Positions 37,452 to 47,090 of a DNA stretch of 64,000 nucleotides are shown piece by piece (the stretch's first letter is position 1; every line of letters begins with the position of its first letter). The stretch lies in contig NZ_JAGFUX010000008.1 in assembly GCF_017601095.1 (NCBI RefSeq), forward strand, positions 46,120-110,119, in the 5' to 3' direction. Under the pieces are notes generated by a model. The model saw only the letters and a program-made list of their open reading frames with translations, searched no databases and was not told where the DNA came from. Position numbers and translations under genes: made by a program. Source of the DNA: Streptococcus suis. Lineage in GTDB: Bacteria > Bacillota > Bacilli > Lactobacillales > Streptococcaceae.

Positions 37452-39613
37452 AAAAAGAAATCGCCTTAATCGGCAATCCAAACAGCGGTAAAACCAGTCT
37501 CTTCAACCAATTGACTGGCTCTAACCAACGGGTGGGGAACTGGCCTGGTGTCACGGTTGAAAAAAAATCAGGCTGGCTCAAACAAGATAAGGAAATCCTC
37601 CTCCAAGATTTACCAGGCATTTACTCCCTGTCTCCTTACAGCCCTGATGAAACGGTGGCACGCCACTATCTCTTACAAGACCAGCCTGATATGATCTTAA
37701 ATGTTCTGGATGCGACCAATCTCGAGCGCAATCTCTATCTCACTCTACAATTAGTAGAGTTGGGGCTGCCTATGGTCATTGCCCTCAATATGAACGATCA
37801 GCTAGTAGCAGCTGGAAAAAGCATCCAAATTGACCACCTTTCTCACCTCCTGGGACAGCCAGTAGTGGCTATTTCTGCCCTGAAAAAAACGGGGCTTACT
37901 CAGCTAGTCAAGGCCCTCCGTCAGCCAATATCTGACCAATCCTCTCTCTTTTTCCCAGAATATGATCCTCAGCTAGAAGCTGCCGTCGCCCAAGTCCAAG
38001 AGGTACTGCCTGATTCGCTCTCGGAACGCCACAAACGCTTCTACGCCCTGCGTTGCCTTGAAGGTGATGCGCTGGTCATGGACCAATTGGACTTACCAGA
38101 AGAGGCTATCTCTATTATCCAAGAAATTGCCTCCATCCTCGAAAAAATCTATCAGGATGAAATCGATGCTATCTTAATCAATCAACGCTATCAGGCTATT
38201 GAAAGGATGGCTACTGCCGTTCAAAGCCAGGGTGAAACTATTGTAGCTCTTTCTGATCGCATCGACCGAGTCGTGACCAACCGTTGGTTGGGACTGCCTA
38301 TCTTCGCCTTGGTCATGTGGCTAGTTTACTTTTTCTCAATCCAAACCATTGGTACTATGGGAACCGATTGGGTCAACGATATTCTCTTTGGTGAACTTGT
38401 CCCCAACTGGGTGCAGGATGGTCTAACAACTTGGGGAATTGAGGAGTGGCTACAAGCTTTGATTTTGGATGGGATAGTGGCAGGCTGCGGGGCCATTCTA
38501 GGCTTTGTCCCACAGATTTTCGTCCTCTTCTTCTGCCTGGGCTTGTTAGAAGACATAGGCTACATGAGTCGTGTTGCCTTTGTCATGGACCGATTGTTTC
38601 GACGCTTTGGCCTTTCAGGCAAATCCTTCATTCCCATGCTTATTTCTACTGGGTGTGGGGTGCCAGGGGTCATGGCAAGTCGGACCATCGAAAATGAGGC
38701 TGACCGAAAAATCACCATCATGACCGCAACATTTATGCCCTGCTCTGCCAAACTACCTATTATTTCACTTGTAGCAGGTGCCTTCTTTCCAAACAATCCA
38801 TGGATTGCACCATCTGCGTATTTTCTTGGTATGGGAGCGATTATCCTCTCAGGAATCGGACTTAAAAAGACCAAACAGTTGAGCGGTCAAGCTAGTCCTT
38901 TTATCATGGAGCTTCCCAACTACCATCTGCCTGTCCTGCTCAAGACTGTACGTTATGCTTCTTCAAAAGCATGGAGTTTCATCAAGCGTGCAGGAAGTAT
39001 TATTTTTGTGACCAATCTCTTCATCTGGTTTACCAGTTCCTACAATTGGTACTTAGAATCAGTAGAGACAGAAGCCAGCATCTTAGCTAGTCTTGGCAAT
39101 CTGCTCGCTCCGCTATTTTCCCCTTTGGGCTTTGGAAATTGGCGGGCTAGCATCGCCGCTCTAACAGGGCTGCTTGCCAAGGAGACTGTGATTTCCACCT
39201 TTGGTGTTCTTTACCGACTTGGTGAAACCAGCGAATCTAATCCTGATTTGTGGACCAATTTACAGACGGACTATACAGCCCTTTCCGCTTACTCCTTCCT
39301 TGTCTTCAACCTCCTATGTGCTCCCTGTTTTGCGGCAATTGGTGCCATCCATCGTGAAATGGGCCAGGCAAAATGGACCTGGATTGCCATCGGTTATCAA
39401 ACAGGTTTGGCATACTTAATCAGCTTTATCATCTTTCAGTTTGGACAGGTTTTACTCTATAGAGAGCCCCTTAGTCTGTCTAGTTACCTCGCCCTTGCCG
39501 TCCTTGCACTTTTATTATTCTTCCTTTTTCGAAGACCGCAAGAACGAGTTCCCCATCTTACTGTTCATTCCATGCTAAAGGAGATGCATCATGCCGACAC
39601 TCATCTTAGCTAG
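37448..39613 (+). CDS. feoB: Ferrous iron transporter FeoB
   Basis: The 721-residue protein has an N-terminal G domain (GNPNSGKTSLFN, DLPGIYSLSPYSPDE, LNMNDQ), a helical spacer, and a C-terminal membrane domain with two Gate regions (FIPMLISTGCGVPGVMASR). It imports Fe2+ under anaerobic or acidic conditions. It is coupled to feoA and overlaps the small Cys-rich gene. Confidence 0.95.
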   Translation: MKKEIALIGNPNSGKTSLFNQLTGSNQRVGNWPGVTVEKKSGWLKQDKEILLQDLPGIYSLSPYSPDETVARHYLLQDQPDMILNVLDATNLERNLYLTLQLVELGLPMVIALNMNDQLVAAGKSIQIDHLSHLLGQPVVAISALKKTGLTQLVKALRQPISDQSSLFFPEYDPQLEAAVAQVQEVLPDSLSERHKRFYALRCLEGDALVMDQLDLPEEAISIIQEIASILEKIYQDEIDAILINQRYQAIERMATAVQSQGETIVALSDRIDRVVTNRWLGLPIFALVMWLVYFFSIQTIGTMGTDWVNDILFGELVPNWVQDGLTTWGIEEWLQALILDGIVAGCGAILGFVPQIFVLFFCLGLLEDIGYMSRVAFVMDRLFRRFGLSGKSFIPMLISTGCGVPGVMASRTIENEADRKITIMTATFMPCSAKLPIISLVAGAFFPNNPWIAPSAYFLGMGAIILSGIGLKKTKQLSGQASPFIMELPNYHLPVLLKTVRYASSKAWSFIKRAGSIIFVTNLFIWFTSSYNWYLESVETEASILASLGNLLAPLFSPLGFGNWRASIAALTGLLAKETVISTFGVLYRLGETSESNPDLWTNLQTDYTALSAYSFLVFNLLCAPCFAAIGAIHREMGQAKWTWIAIGYQTGLAYLISFIIFQFGQVLLYREPLSLSSYLALAVLALLLFFLFRRPQERVPHLTVHSMLKEMHHADTHLS

Positions 39614-39743
39614 TCTAATTTTCCTACTGTTCGTGGTCGCCCTTATCAGCATTTTCAGAAAAAAAGGTGCGTGTTCGGACTGCTCCTGTAGCTGCTCCAT
39701 CAAAGAAGCCATGAAAGAGTCGAAACGTAATTCCGAAGACTAA
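39591..39743 (+). CDS. FeoB-associated Cys-rich membrane protein
   Basis: This 50-codon gene starts inside feoB behind AAAGGAGATGC. The product is one membrane helix (about residues 4-21) followed by a short cytosolic Cys cluster CSDCSCSC and a charged tail. The layout is that of the FeoB-associated Cys-rich proteins that replace FeoC in Firmicutes; the Cys cluster may bind iron or sense redox state. Confidence 0.88.
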   Translation: MPTLILASLIFLLFVVALISIFRKKGACSDCSCSCSIKEAMKESKRNSED

Positions 39744-39828
39744 GGCTGATTCTGCTTATAGTTAAGCAAGCCTGCAGATGTTTCATAACTTCCGCTAGTT
39801 GCTAGATCATCAAGCTTTTACCAAGCAA

Positions 39829-39866
39829 AAACCTCTCTGAATCCATTCAGAGAGGTTTGTTTTTTT
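39829..39866. terminator. Terminator between feo operon and fucosidase gene
   Basis: A perfect 14-bp stem AAACCTCTCTGAAT/ATTCAGAGAGGTTT with a 2-base loop and seven T residues on the plus strand. It may also act on the convergent gene. Confidence 0.85.
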
Positions 39867-39888
39867 CAAGCTAGGAAATTCCTAAAGC

Positions 39889-42800
39889 TTATTTTTTGCG
39901 TCTGTGTCCGACTAGACCTAGACTAGAAAGAAGCGTCATGCCACCAATCATCGAAAGGGCAACTGAGCTAGTACTTCCTGTGTTTGGAAGTGTTTTGGCA
40001 TCAGACTTGCTGTTTTCTTTTTGACTTGTTGGCAAGCTAGCCGCTGGTAAGGCTGCCTGTTTAGGCGCTTGGTTTGGTACCAAACCACCTTCAAAGGCTA
40101 CTGGACCTTCATTGACTAGGCCAGGACCTTTGGCAGTTTCTACGTAAACAACTCCGTAGATACTGAAGTGTTTCGCAACAAATACTACGGCTGGGAAGCT
40201 GGTACCGTCTTCATTTTGAACAAGGGTTTCTGTGAAGGCCAGTGGTTCCACACTACCATCTTCTTTATGATATTGAACAGCTTCAACTTCCTTACCGGCT
40301 TTAATTGGGACTACAACCAAGGTATCCTTGCTTGGTGCAACTTCCTTACCTGATTGATCAACCAAGACAATGTCATAGAAGTCAGTATCACGTTCTGCAG
40401 ATTCTGGAATTTCTGTAACAAGAAGTTTCACAATCTGATCGCTTTCACCTGCTTCCAAACGAACACGGATTCCAGTCGCTGGATCTACCAAAATACGCTC
40501 TTCTGTAAGCAATCCTGGGGCAGGAATATCTGTTTCTTCAGCTGGAGTTGGTGAATCTGTTGTCTCACCTGTGCCTGGTGTGTCTGTTGTACCACCTGTA
40601 CCTGGCGCTTCTATCGTTCCGCCTGTACTTGGCGCTTCTGTCGTTCCGCCTGTACCTGGTGCATCTGTCGTTCCACCTGTACCTGGTGCATCCGTTGTAC
40701 CACCTGTACCTGGTGCGTCTGTTGTACCACCTGTACCTGGTGTGTCTGTTGTACCACCTGTGCCTGGTGCTTCTGTCGTTCCGCCTGTGCCTGGTGCTTC
40801 TGTCGTTCCGCCTGTGCCTGGTGCTTCTGTCGTTCCACCTGTACCTGGTGCGTCTGTTGTACCACCTGTACCTGGAGTTTCACTTGTACCTGAGGTGTTC
40901 AAAGATGTCAACCAATCTTCAATCAAGCTTGCTACTTCATCAACTGCTGCTTGATCCGTACCAGCTAGGGCAGCATCTGCAGCCTCTACCAGACCTTCCA
41001 ATTCTTGCGTTTGTTTTTCAGTCAGATTTTCCAAGGCTTCTGTTTGAGCCAAGAGGGCAGCCAAAGCGCTAGTATTCAAGGCAACTGGGTTCCCACCTGG
41101 ATTTGGCACTTCGGTTGTACCACCTGTGCCTGGCGCTTCTGTCGTTCCACCTGTACCTGGTACGTCTGTCGTTCCACCTGTACCTGGTGCGTCCGTTGTA
41201 CCACCTGTACCTGGTGCGTCCGTTGTACCACCTGTACCTGGGGTTTCACTTGTACCTGGAGTTTCACTTGTACCTGAGGTGTTCAAAGATGTCAACCAAT
41301 CTTCAATCAAGCTTGCTACTTCATCAACTGCTGCTTGATCCGTTCCAGCTAGGGCAGCATCTGCAGCCTCTACCAGACCTTCCAATTCTTGCGTTTGTTT
41401 TTCAGTCAGATTTTCCAAGGCTTCTGTTTGAGCCAAGAGGGCAGCCAAAGCGCTAGTATTCAAGGCAGCTGGGTTCCCACCTGGATTTGGCACTTCGGTT
41501 GTACCACCTGTGCCTGGTGTTTCAGTTGTACCACCTGTTTCTGGGCTAGTTGTTGGAGTTTCTACCTGATTGTGAACAACTGCATAAGTTGTACCGACTT
41601 CTCTTTCTCCATCGACTGTCCGAGCAGTTACTAGACCGATTGGACGATTTTCTGCCAGAGTCAGGTAGAGACCATCTGTTGCTATACGATGTTCTGCCCC
41701 TTGAACTGCAACTATCTCACCAGACTTGCTAATTCGAACTGGGGTATCAACACCTGTGAAGCCAACTTCAACAGCAGTCCATGGACCTGTTGGCAATTCC
41801 AACTTGATTTCATTTGCGCTTGCCGCTGCATCTAAGATGGTTGCTGGCTGAGCAACTTGTGCTTGTGCTTTCAAAATCACAATGCGGTCCAAGGAAATCT
41901 TCTTCTGGCTATTGCCAATCGCTTCTGGAGCAATCTTAATTTTAATCGTATGTTCACGGTCTTCAAGGCCAAGGTATTGACCAATCAGAACACCTTTTTC
42001 AGTACGATTATCAGAACGGTTGAAGATGAGTGGGTCAACTTCTACCCCATCAATGGTGACAAGGGCCTTGCTGAGCTGACTGGATTTAATACCATAAATC
42101 TGAATTCCAGTTCCAGTAAAGGTCAGGCTAGCAGTTGCCTGCTCATCTGTTGTCTGGTCATTACGTACACCAAATTTTTCAGTATTGGCAAAGAGACCAC
42201 TTTGACCGTAGTTGTCAAAAGCAGAGCCATACTGGATACGGTCGCTACGATCATCCAACTCTTCATACTCAGCCGAAGTATCGCGCAGGATTCGGAAGTA
42301 ATCCAGACTGATTTTGTTGCGTTCATTGGCACGGCTTGGTTCTTCACGATTTACAATCAATTGAAGGGTATGCTTACCTGCTTCTAAACCAGTAACTCGA
42401 CCAATCAAGACACCTTTTTCTGTGCCACCTGTACGGTAGAAGTCAATGGTACTGTGCTCACGACCATCAATCAAGACCTTAGCTGTGCTCAATTGCTGCG
42501 ATTTATTACCATAAATTTCGATACCAGTTCCAAAGAAGGTCAGACTGGCTGTAACAGCGTCTTCAGAAACTGTGCGGCGACCTGTAAAGTCAGCGTATTT
42601 CTCTGTACCAGCCCATTGACCTGCATCTGCGTAATCCTTAAATTCGCTACCATAGGAAATGCTTGGGTCACGGTCATCTAAGAAGTCGTTGAGGGCATAA
42701 ACTGATACTGGATCTGAGAAGGCTGTATTGATGCCTGCCAGGACTGGACGTACACGGTAGCTATAATCACCACCAGGCACCAAACTGTTATCTGTGAATT

Positions 42801-45800
42801 CACCAGTCAGGCTAGAGAAGATTTTCACACCTTCTACACCTGTTTGACTGCGCTCAATCTGATAATAAGCCGCTCCTTCAGAAGCCGTAAAGCGAAGTTT
42901 GGCTGTATTTGCCCCTGTTCGCTCTGCTGTCAAATCGGTAATCCGTGTCAAGATAGAATCCAACTCAACAACATCACCCTTAGCAGTCATAAATTCAATA
43001 CGACCATCTTGAACTCTTGTAAAGTTTGCCACTTGACCATTGATAAGGATACGGGCTGTCTCGATATTTGGATAATCAAGGACAATTTTGCCGCCAGATT
43101 TGGCTTCCAAACGGATGACCTTCAGGTTCTTCTCCTCCCAGTCCATATCCACTTGAACATTACCACGCGCCATCAAGCCACGAACTTGACCAGTCTTCCA
43201 AGCATCAGGAAGGGCTGGTAGAGGTGCAATATAGCCTGTATGAGACTGGAGCAACATTTCTGCCATACCACTGGTTGCACCAAAGTTTCCATCGATTTGG
43301 AAAGGTGAATGGGTATCCCACAAGTTGGCCAGGGTAGAGCCTTTTAGCTGTTCAGACAAAAGACGGTGTGCCCTATTGCCATCAAGCAAACGAGCCCATA
43401 GGTTAATCTTATTGGCCTTAGACCAGCCTGTACCACCATCACCACGATGGTTGAGCGTCGCCTTGGCTGCTTCGAGGTACTCAGGCTTATCTTTACCAAA
43501 GAGGGTACCAGGGAAGAGTCCAACTAATTCCGAAACATGTCGGTGCCCAATTTCCACTTTTTCACCTGTAAAGGCAGGGGTATCCTCTTCATACCATTCC
43601 TTGATGCGGCCTGCATTGTTAATATGGAGTGGGTTGAGTTTTTCGTATTTGGTCGTAATTTCTGCAACAAGATCTGCATCTTGTCCCAATTCATTGGCTG
43701 CTTCGATGAAATCATGGAAGAGCTGCCATACCAAGGATTGGTCAAAGGTATTTCCGATGGTAATGGTACCATGTTCTGGCGAATATGATGGAGAAGAAAC
43801 ATAACGATCGCTCGCCTGATCATAATGTAGGAAACCATTCCAGAATTTGGCAGTTTCTTTCAACATTGGATAAATCTTCGTCCGTAAGTAGTCCTTATCC
43901 TGGGTAAACTTGTAGTAATCATAAACGTTTTGCATGATCCAGGCATTGGAAGCTGGTGACCAACCCCAATAATAATTCCAACCTGGAGTCGTCCAACCAA
44001 ATGGAGTCGCTTGGGTATGGGCTAACCAACCGTTTTCCTGGTCACCTTCTGACACGATATTGGCATATTCTTTGGCAGCCACACGCCCATAATAACGCAT
44101 GTCATCGACATAGTTGATCAACGGAAGGGCCGTTTCTGCCATATTGGTCACATAAACAGGCCAATAGTTCATCTGAAGATTGACGTTCAAATGGTAGTCT
44201 GAATTCCAAGGTGGATTATCCACTGCATTCCAGACACCTTGCAGGTTAGCAGGAAGGGCATTTTCCCCGTCACGTGAAGAAGTAATCATCAAGTAACGAC
44301 CATATTGGAAGAAGAGTTCTTCCAACTCCTGTCCGCTCGCTGTATTGTAACTATGAAGCAGCTGGTTGGTTCTGCCGTTTGTCTCTCCCTCGGTGATGTT
44401 TAAGGTCACACGGTTGTAGATAGACTGGTAATCAGCGATATGACGGTCTTTCAAGGCTTGATAACCCTTGGCCTTAGCCGCAGCCACCTTGGATTTGACC
44501 TCGGCAGTTAAGTCAACATTTTGACGACGATAGTTGGTTTTTGGATCTTGGGCAAAATCTGTCGCCGCATTCATCACAAGCGTTGCATAACTTGCCCCCG
44601 TCACCACGAGTTTATTGTCCCTAACGCTGACCTGACCATCCGTATTTACCCCAACAAAGGCAGCAAAGTTGAGTTGGTTGTCCGTCACCTGACCAGTCAA
44701 TAAAATACCTTCTGCACTTGTACTTACTTGTCCTGTCTTAAAGCCTGATTTCTCAGTCTTGTATTGACGAACACGCGCTAAGCCATCTTGCACCAAATCC
44801 TTGGTCATCTGCAAGTCCAATTCAAATTCAAGTGCTTCATTACCATCCTTAGTCAAATGGGTTACAGAAACATCATCTGGATAGCTGACGAATGACTCTC
44901 GACGGTAACGCGTACCATCTTGCGTGTAATTGGTTGCTGAAATAGCTGTTTTCAAATCCAACTCACGGCTATAATCAGATACACTTTCAAAGGTCTTGTC
45001 TTGGTTAGTAAAATTGAGGTAGATATCCCCAAATGCCAAGTAGCGGCCATACTGATGGTTGTAAGGTCCTTTCAAATGCCGTTCTGCCAAACTCTTAGCT
45101 GTTGCCAAGTCTCCATCTTCCAAAGCCTTGCGAATCTGCGGCAAGAAGACATGTTTACCAGGAATGTTACCACCATTATAATCGTTTGAGTTAGGAAGCG
45201 GACCACCTGACCAAAGGGTCTTTTCGTTAAACTGAATCCGTTCTTCCCCAATCATGCCAAAGACCTTGGTCCCGATGTCACCATTTCCAAGTGGCAGGGC
45301 ATAATGTTCCCAACCTTCATAGGTATTGGTTGCTGGGCGGTCGTAGTTGAGTTTGTAGTTGTTATGGTCCACAATCTCTTTCAAGGCACTTGGACGCGCT
45401 TCTGCGTTACCAGTTGCTGGCGTTACTGAACTTGGACGACTGCTTTCAGGAGCAGCTGGGAGAGCCGTTGAAGTAGGTGCTACTGGGCTGGTAGGAGTTG
45501 ATCCCGTTGTAGAAACTGGGTTTTCCACAAGATTTGCGGTTTCCGTTGGAGCTGCATTTTCTACAGCCCCTTCTCCGCTTTCGGCTGCTGCAAAGGCTTC
45601 TTCAATGACAGACAAGGCTTCTTCAACCCATGCATTTACATAATTAATGGTGCGACTATCATTGGTTGCCTTGGCATTCTGAGCCAACTCTTGCATCTGT
45701 GCCACAAAGCGTTTGTTTTGGGCATTTTGCTCTGAATCTGGCAGAGAATTGATGGCAGTAGCCACACGGTTCAATCCCTCTTCATTGAGGACAGGTACTG

Positions 45801-46392
45801 CTTCTTCCGCACTTCTTTCTGTTGTGTTGCTAGCTGGTGCAGCATTGATGACCAAGATCCGATCCCGCATACCCCTGAGCATGTCATTGACATTGCTAAG
45901 AAGTGTAGAATTGTTGGTCGCAATAGCTTGTTCACCAACTGCTAGGATTCGCACCAAATCTTCCATCAAAAGGTTCTTTTGATCAGATTCTGGCAAATTC
46001 TCCACAAAACTAATTACAGTATTGAGGGCCTCTGCATCGACCACTAGTTCTTCTGAGGCAACATTTTCCGTTTCAGGAACCACTGTACTTGACTCTTCAC
46101 CACCTGCCTCAATTGCGCTAACAGGTTGAACAAATTCAGCAGTTGGTGCAGTAATAGACTCTGTAACATCTTCTACTGGAGCTAGCTCTTCAGCTGGCGC
46201 TTCCAGATTGGCCTCCTCACCAACTTGGTTGCTAAATTCGGTTTCCGATTCTGGTAGTGTATTGGCAAAAACCTGAGTCTGTTGTCCACCAAACAAGAGG
46301 CAGCCGACCACTACAGACGCTGCTCCTACACTGAGTCTACGAATAGAGTAACGGTAGCGTTTATCGAATAATTCTTTCGAACGATTCTTCAT
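39889..46392 (-). CDS. LPxTG-anchored surface protein with GH95 alpha-L-fucosidase domain
   Basis: The 2167-residue protein starts with a YSIRK signal (RYSIRRLSVGAASVVVG) and has two helical modules at about 130-310. The GH95 domain spans about 335-1145: HYALPLGNGDIG; the HLNVNLQMNYWP pair of Asn; SPEHG with the likely acid Glu; DGNFG with the likely Asp. A FN3-like domain (about 1150-1235), two related carbohydrate-binding-like modules (about 1237-1370, 1380-1507) and an Ig-like module follow. Next are two near-identical helical repeats, each flanked by 9-residue PGTGGTT(D/E)A repeats. A final beta domain (about 1960-2085) precedes LPNTG at about 2136, a helix and RRKK. It should remove terminal alpha-1,2-fucose from host glycans at the cell surface. 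ATG 46392 has a GAAAGGAAG site. Confidence 0.9.
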   Translation of the reverse strand: MKNRSKELFDKRYRYSIRRLSVGAASVVVGCLLFGGQQTQVFANTLPESETEFSNQVGEEANLEAPAEELAPVEDVTESITAPTAEFVQPVSAIEAGGEESSTVVPETENVASEELVVDAEALNTVISFVENLPESDQKNLLMEDLVRILAVGEQAIATNNSTLLSNVNDMLRGMRDRILVINAAPASNTTERSAEEAVPVLNEEGLNRVATAINSLPDSEQNAQNKRFVAQMQELAQNAKATNDSRTINYVNAWVEEALSVIEEAFAAAESGEGAVENAAPTETANLVENPVSTTGSTPTSPVAPTSTALPAAPESSRPSSVTPATGNAEARPSALKEIVDHNNYKLNYDRPATNTYEGWEHYALPLGNGDIGTKVFGMIGEERIQFNEKTLWSGGPLPNSNDYNGGNIPGKHVFLPQIRKALEDGDLATAKSLAERHLKGPYNHQYGRYLAFGDIYLNFTNQDKTFESVSDYSRELDLKTAISATNYTQDGTRYRRESFVSYPDDVSVTHLTKDGNEALEFELDLQMTKDLVQDGLARVRQYKTEKSGFKTGQVSTSAEGILLTGQVTDNQLNFAAFVGVNTDGQVSVRDNKLVVTGASYATLVMNAATDFAQDPKTNYRRQNVDLTAEVKSKVAAAKAKGYQALKDRHIADYQSIYNRVTLNITEGETNGRTNQLLHSYNTASGQELEELFFQYGRYLMITSSRDGENALPANLQGVWNAVDNPPWNSDYHLNVNLQMNYWPVYVTNMAETALPLINYVDDMRYYGRVAAKEYANIVSEGDQENGWLAHTQATPFGWTTPGWNYYWGWSPASNAWIMQNVYDYYKFTQDKDYLRTKIYPMLKETAKFWNGFLHYDQASDRYVSSPSYSPEHGTITIGNTFDQSLVWQLFHDFIEAANELGQDADLVAEITTKYEKLNPLHINNAGRIKEWYEEDTPAFTGEKVEIGHRHVSELVGLFPGTLFGKDKPEYLEAAKATLNHRGDGGTGWSKANKINLWARLLDGNRAHRLLSEQLKGSTLANLWDTHSPFQIDGNFGATSGMAEMLLQSHTGYIAPLPALPDAWKTGQVRGLMARGNVQVDMDWEEKNLKVIRLEAKSGGKIVLDYPNIETARILINGQVANFTRVQDGRIEFMTAKGDVVELDSILTRITDLTAERTGANTAKLRFTASEGAAYYQIERSQTGVEGVKIFSSLTGEFTDNSLVPGGDYSYRVRPVLAGINTAFSDPVSVYALNDFLDDRDPSISYGSEFKDYADAGQWAGTEKYADFTGRRTVSEDAVTASLTFFGTGIEIYGNKSQQLSTAKVLIDGREHSTIDFYRTGGTEKGVLIGRVTGLEAGKHTLQLIVNREEPSRANERNKISLDYFRILRDTSAEYEELDDRSDRIQYGSAFDNYGQSGLFANTEKFGVRNDQTTDEQATASLTFTGTGIQIYGIKSSQLSKALVTIDGVEVDPLIFNRSDNRTEKGVLIGQYLGLEDREHTIKIKIAPEAIGNSQKKISLDRIVILKAQAQVAQPATILDAAASANEIKLELPTGPWTAVEVGFTGVDTPVRISKSGEIVAVQGAEHRIATDGLYLTLAENRPIGLVTARTVDGEREVGTTYAVVHNQVETPTTSPETGGTTETPGTGGTTEVPNPGGNPAALNTSALAALLAQTEALENLTEKQTQELEGLVEAADAALAGTDQAAVDEVASLIEDWLTSLNTSGTSETPGTSETPGTGGTTDAPGTGGTTDAPGTGGTTDVPGTGGTTEAPGTGGTTEVPNPGGNPVALNTSALAALLAQTEALENLTEKQTQELEGLVEAADAALAGTDQAAVDEVASLIEDWLTSLNTSGTSETPGTGGTTDAPGTGGTTEAPGTGGTTEAPGTGGTTEAPGTGGTTDTPGTGGTTDAPGTGGTTDAPGTGGTTDAPGTGGTTEAPSTGGTIEAPGTGGTTDTPGTGETTDSPTPAEETDIPAPGLLTEERILVDPATGIRVRLEAGESDQIVKLLVTEIPESAERDTDFYDIVLVDQSGKEVAPSKDTLVVVPIKAGKEVEAVQYHKEDGSVEPLAFTETLVQNEDGTSFPAVVFVAKHFSIYGVVYVETAKGPGLVNEGPVAFEGGLVPNQAPKQAALPAASLPTSQKENSKSDAKTLPNTGSTSSVALSMIGGMTLLSSLGLVGHRRKK
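40561..41255 (-). repeat. 27-bp coding repeats (PGTGGTTxA) in the fucosidase stalk
   Basis: Two arrays of 27-bp units, about 12 in 40561-40880 and about 5 in 41117-41255, encode 9-residue Gly/Thr/Pro-rich units. Variation falls mainly at the D/E and A/T/V positions. These are typical wall-spanning stalks and are prone to copy-number change. Confidence 0.85.
40872..41517 (-). repeat. Near-identical 262-bp direct duplication in the fucosidase gene
   Basis: Copy 1 (40872-41133) and copy 2 (41256-41517) are offset by 384 bases and differ at only a few positions (for example CCGTACC against CCGTTCC, GGCAACT against GGCAGCT). They encode a helical module of about 75 residues with LAQTEALENLTEKQTQELEG. 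Confidence 0.85.
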
Positions 46393-46470
46393 AGGTCTTC
46401 CTTTCTTTAATAAGTATTGTTGTTTATGCTTACCTGAGAAGTTTGCCTCCTTCCCATTCATCTCACAAAA

Positions 46471-46517
46471 TGTAAGCGCTATACTGATATTATACACTCC
46501 TTTTCTGAAAAATTCAA
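46471..46517 (-). promoter_or_regulatory. Fucosidase gene promoter with cre-like site
   Basis: On the minus strand TTGAAT (46512-46517), 17 bases and TATAAT (46489-46494). A cre-like TGTAAGCGCTATAC (46471-46484, plus strand, 12 of 14) lies just downstream. Its first 12 bases equal those of the nan operon cre site. Confidence 0.7.
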
Positions 46518-46550
46518 TATTATAATATGTCATGATGTTAATTTTTGGTA

Positions 46551-46581
46551 AAAAAACAAACCTAGATAAACTAGATTTGTC
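46551..46581 (-). terminator. Terminator of the phoH-acetyltransferase operon
   Basis: On the minus strand ACAAATCTAG/CTAGGTTTGT (one wobble) is followed by seven T residues, three bases past the stop codon. Confidence 0.75.
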
Positions 46582-46583
46582 TA

Positions 46584-47090
46584 TTATTGTTCAATCCATC
46601 GTTCCACAAGTGTGACAGGGATACATGCTAATTCTTTTTCTGCCAAATAGGAAAAGCCACATTTTATCCAAAAAGCCTTTGCCTGTGGGTTACTGGAAAC
46701 ATAGCCCAATCGTACTCTTGACAAATGGGCTGGCAAGCCTGCCAAGACTTCTTCAATGATAGCAGAGCCCAAGCCTGTCCCCTGTACAGCTTTATCCACC
46801 ATAAACAGTCCGATGTAGGCAACCTCCTCAGTCGGATAACCGTCAATCAAGTCCAGTATGGCCATCAAGCGATTATGCTCCCAATAGCCCAGAAAATACT
46901 TGTCTGACAAAGACTTCCCAGGTGGACAAGTCACTAGATCATTGGCCAGGCTTTCCAGACTTGGTAAAGGTGGAAAATGCTCAAAATAGAGGGGATTGGT
47001 CTGGTAGAGGGCCAAAACCTGCTCCAAATCAGCATCTGTCAATTTCCGCACTTGGAAACGGCTGGATAGATTATTCAGTTCAATGCCCAT
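46584..47090 (-). CDS. GNAT-family N-acetyltransferase
   Basis: The 168-residue protein has the acetyl-CoA loop AVQGTGLGSAII and the C-terminal NPQAKAFWIKCGF of GNAT enzymes. ATG 47090 overlaps the stop codon region of the preceding acetyltransferase gene, so the two are coupled. The substrate is unknown. Confidence 0.85.
   Translation of the reverse strand: MGIELNNLSSRFQVRKLTDADLEQVLALYQTNPLYFEHFPPLPSLESLANDLVTCPPGKSLSDKYFLGYWEHNRLMAILDLIDGYPTEEVAYIGLFMVDKAVQGTGLGSAIIEEVLAGLPAHLSRVRLGYVSSNPQAKAFWIKCGFSYLAEKELACIPVTLVERWIEQ

Noticed and set aside
40561..41255. Regular repeats that might suggest a CRISPR array
   Set aside because: The 27-bp units are contiguous, in frame and coding, with no unique spacers and no cas genes nearby.
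40548..41456. Long plus-strand ORFs opposite the fucosidase stalk
   Set aside because: They are repeat translations of the antisense of the PGTGGTT arrays (PPVPGASVV-type), have no ribosome binding site and exist only because the repeats lack stop codons in that frame.
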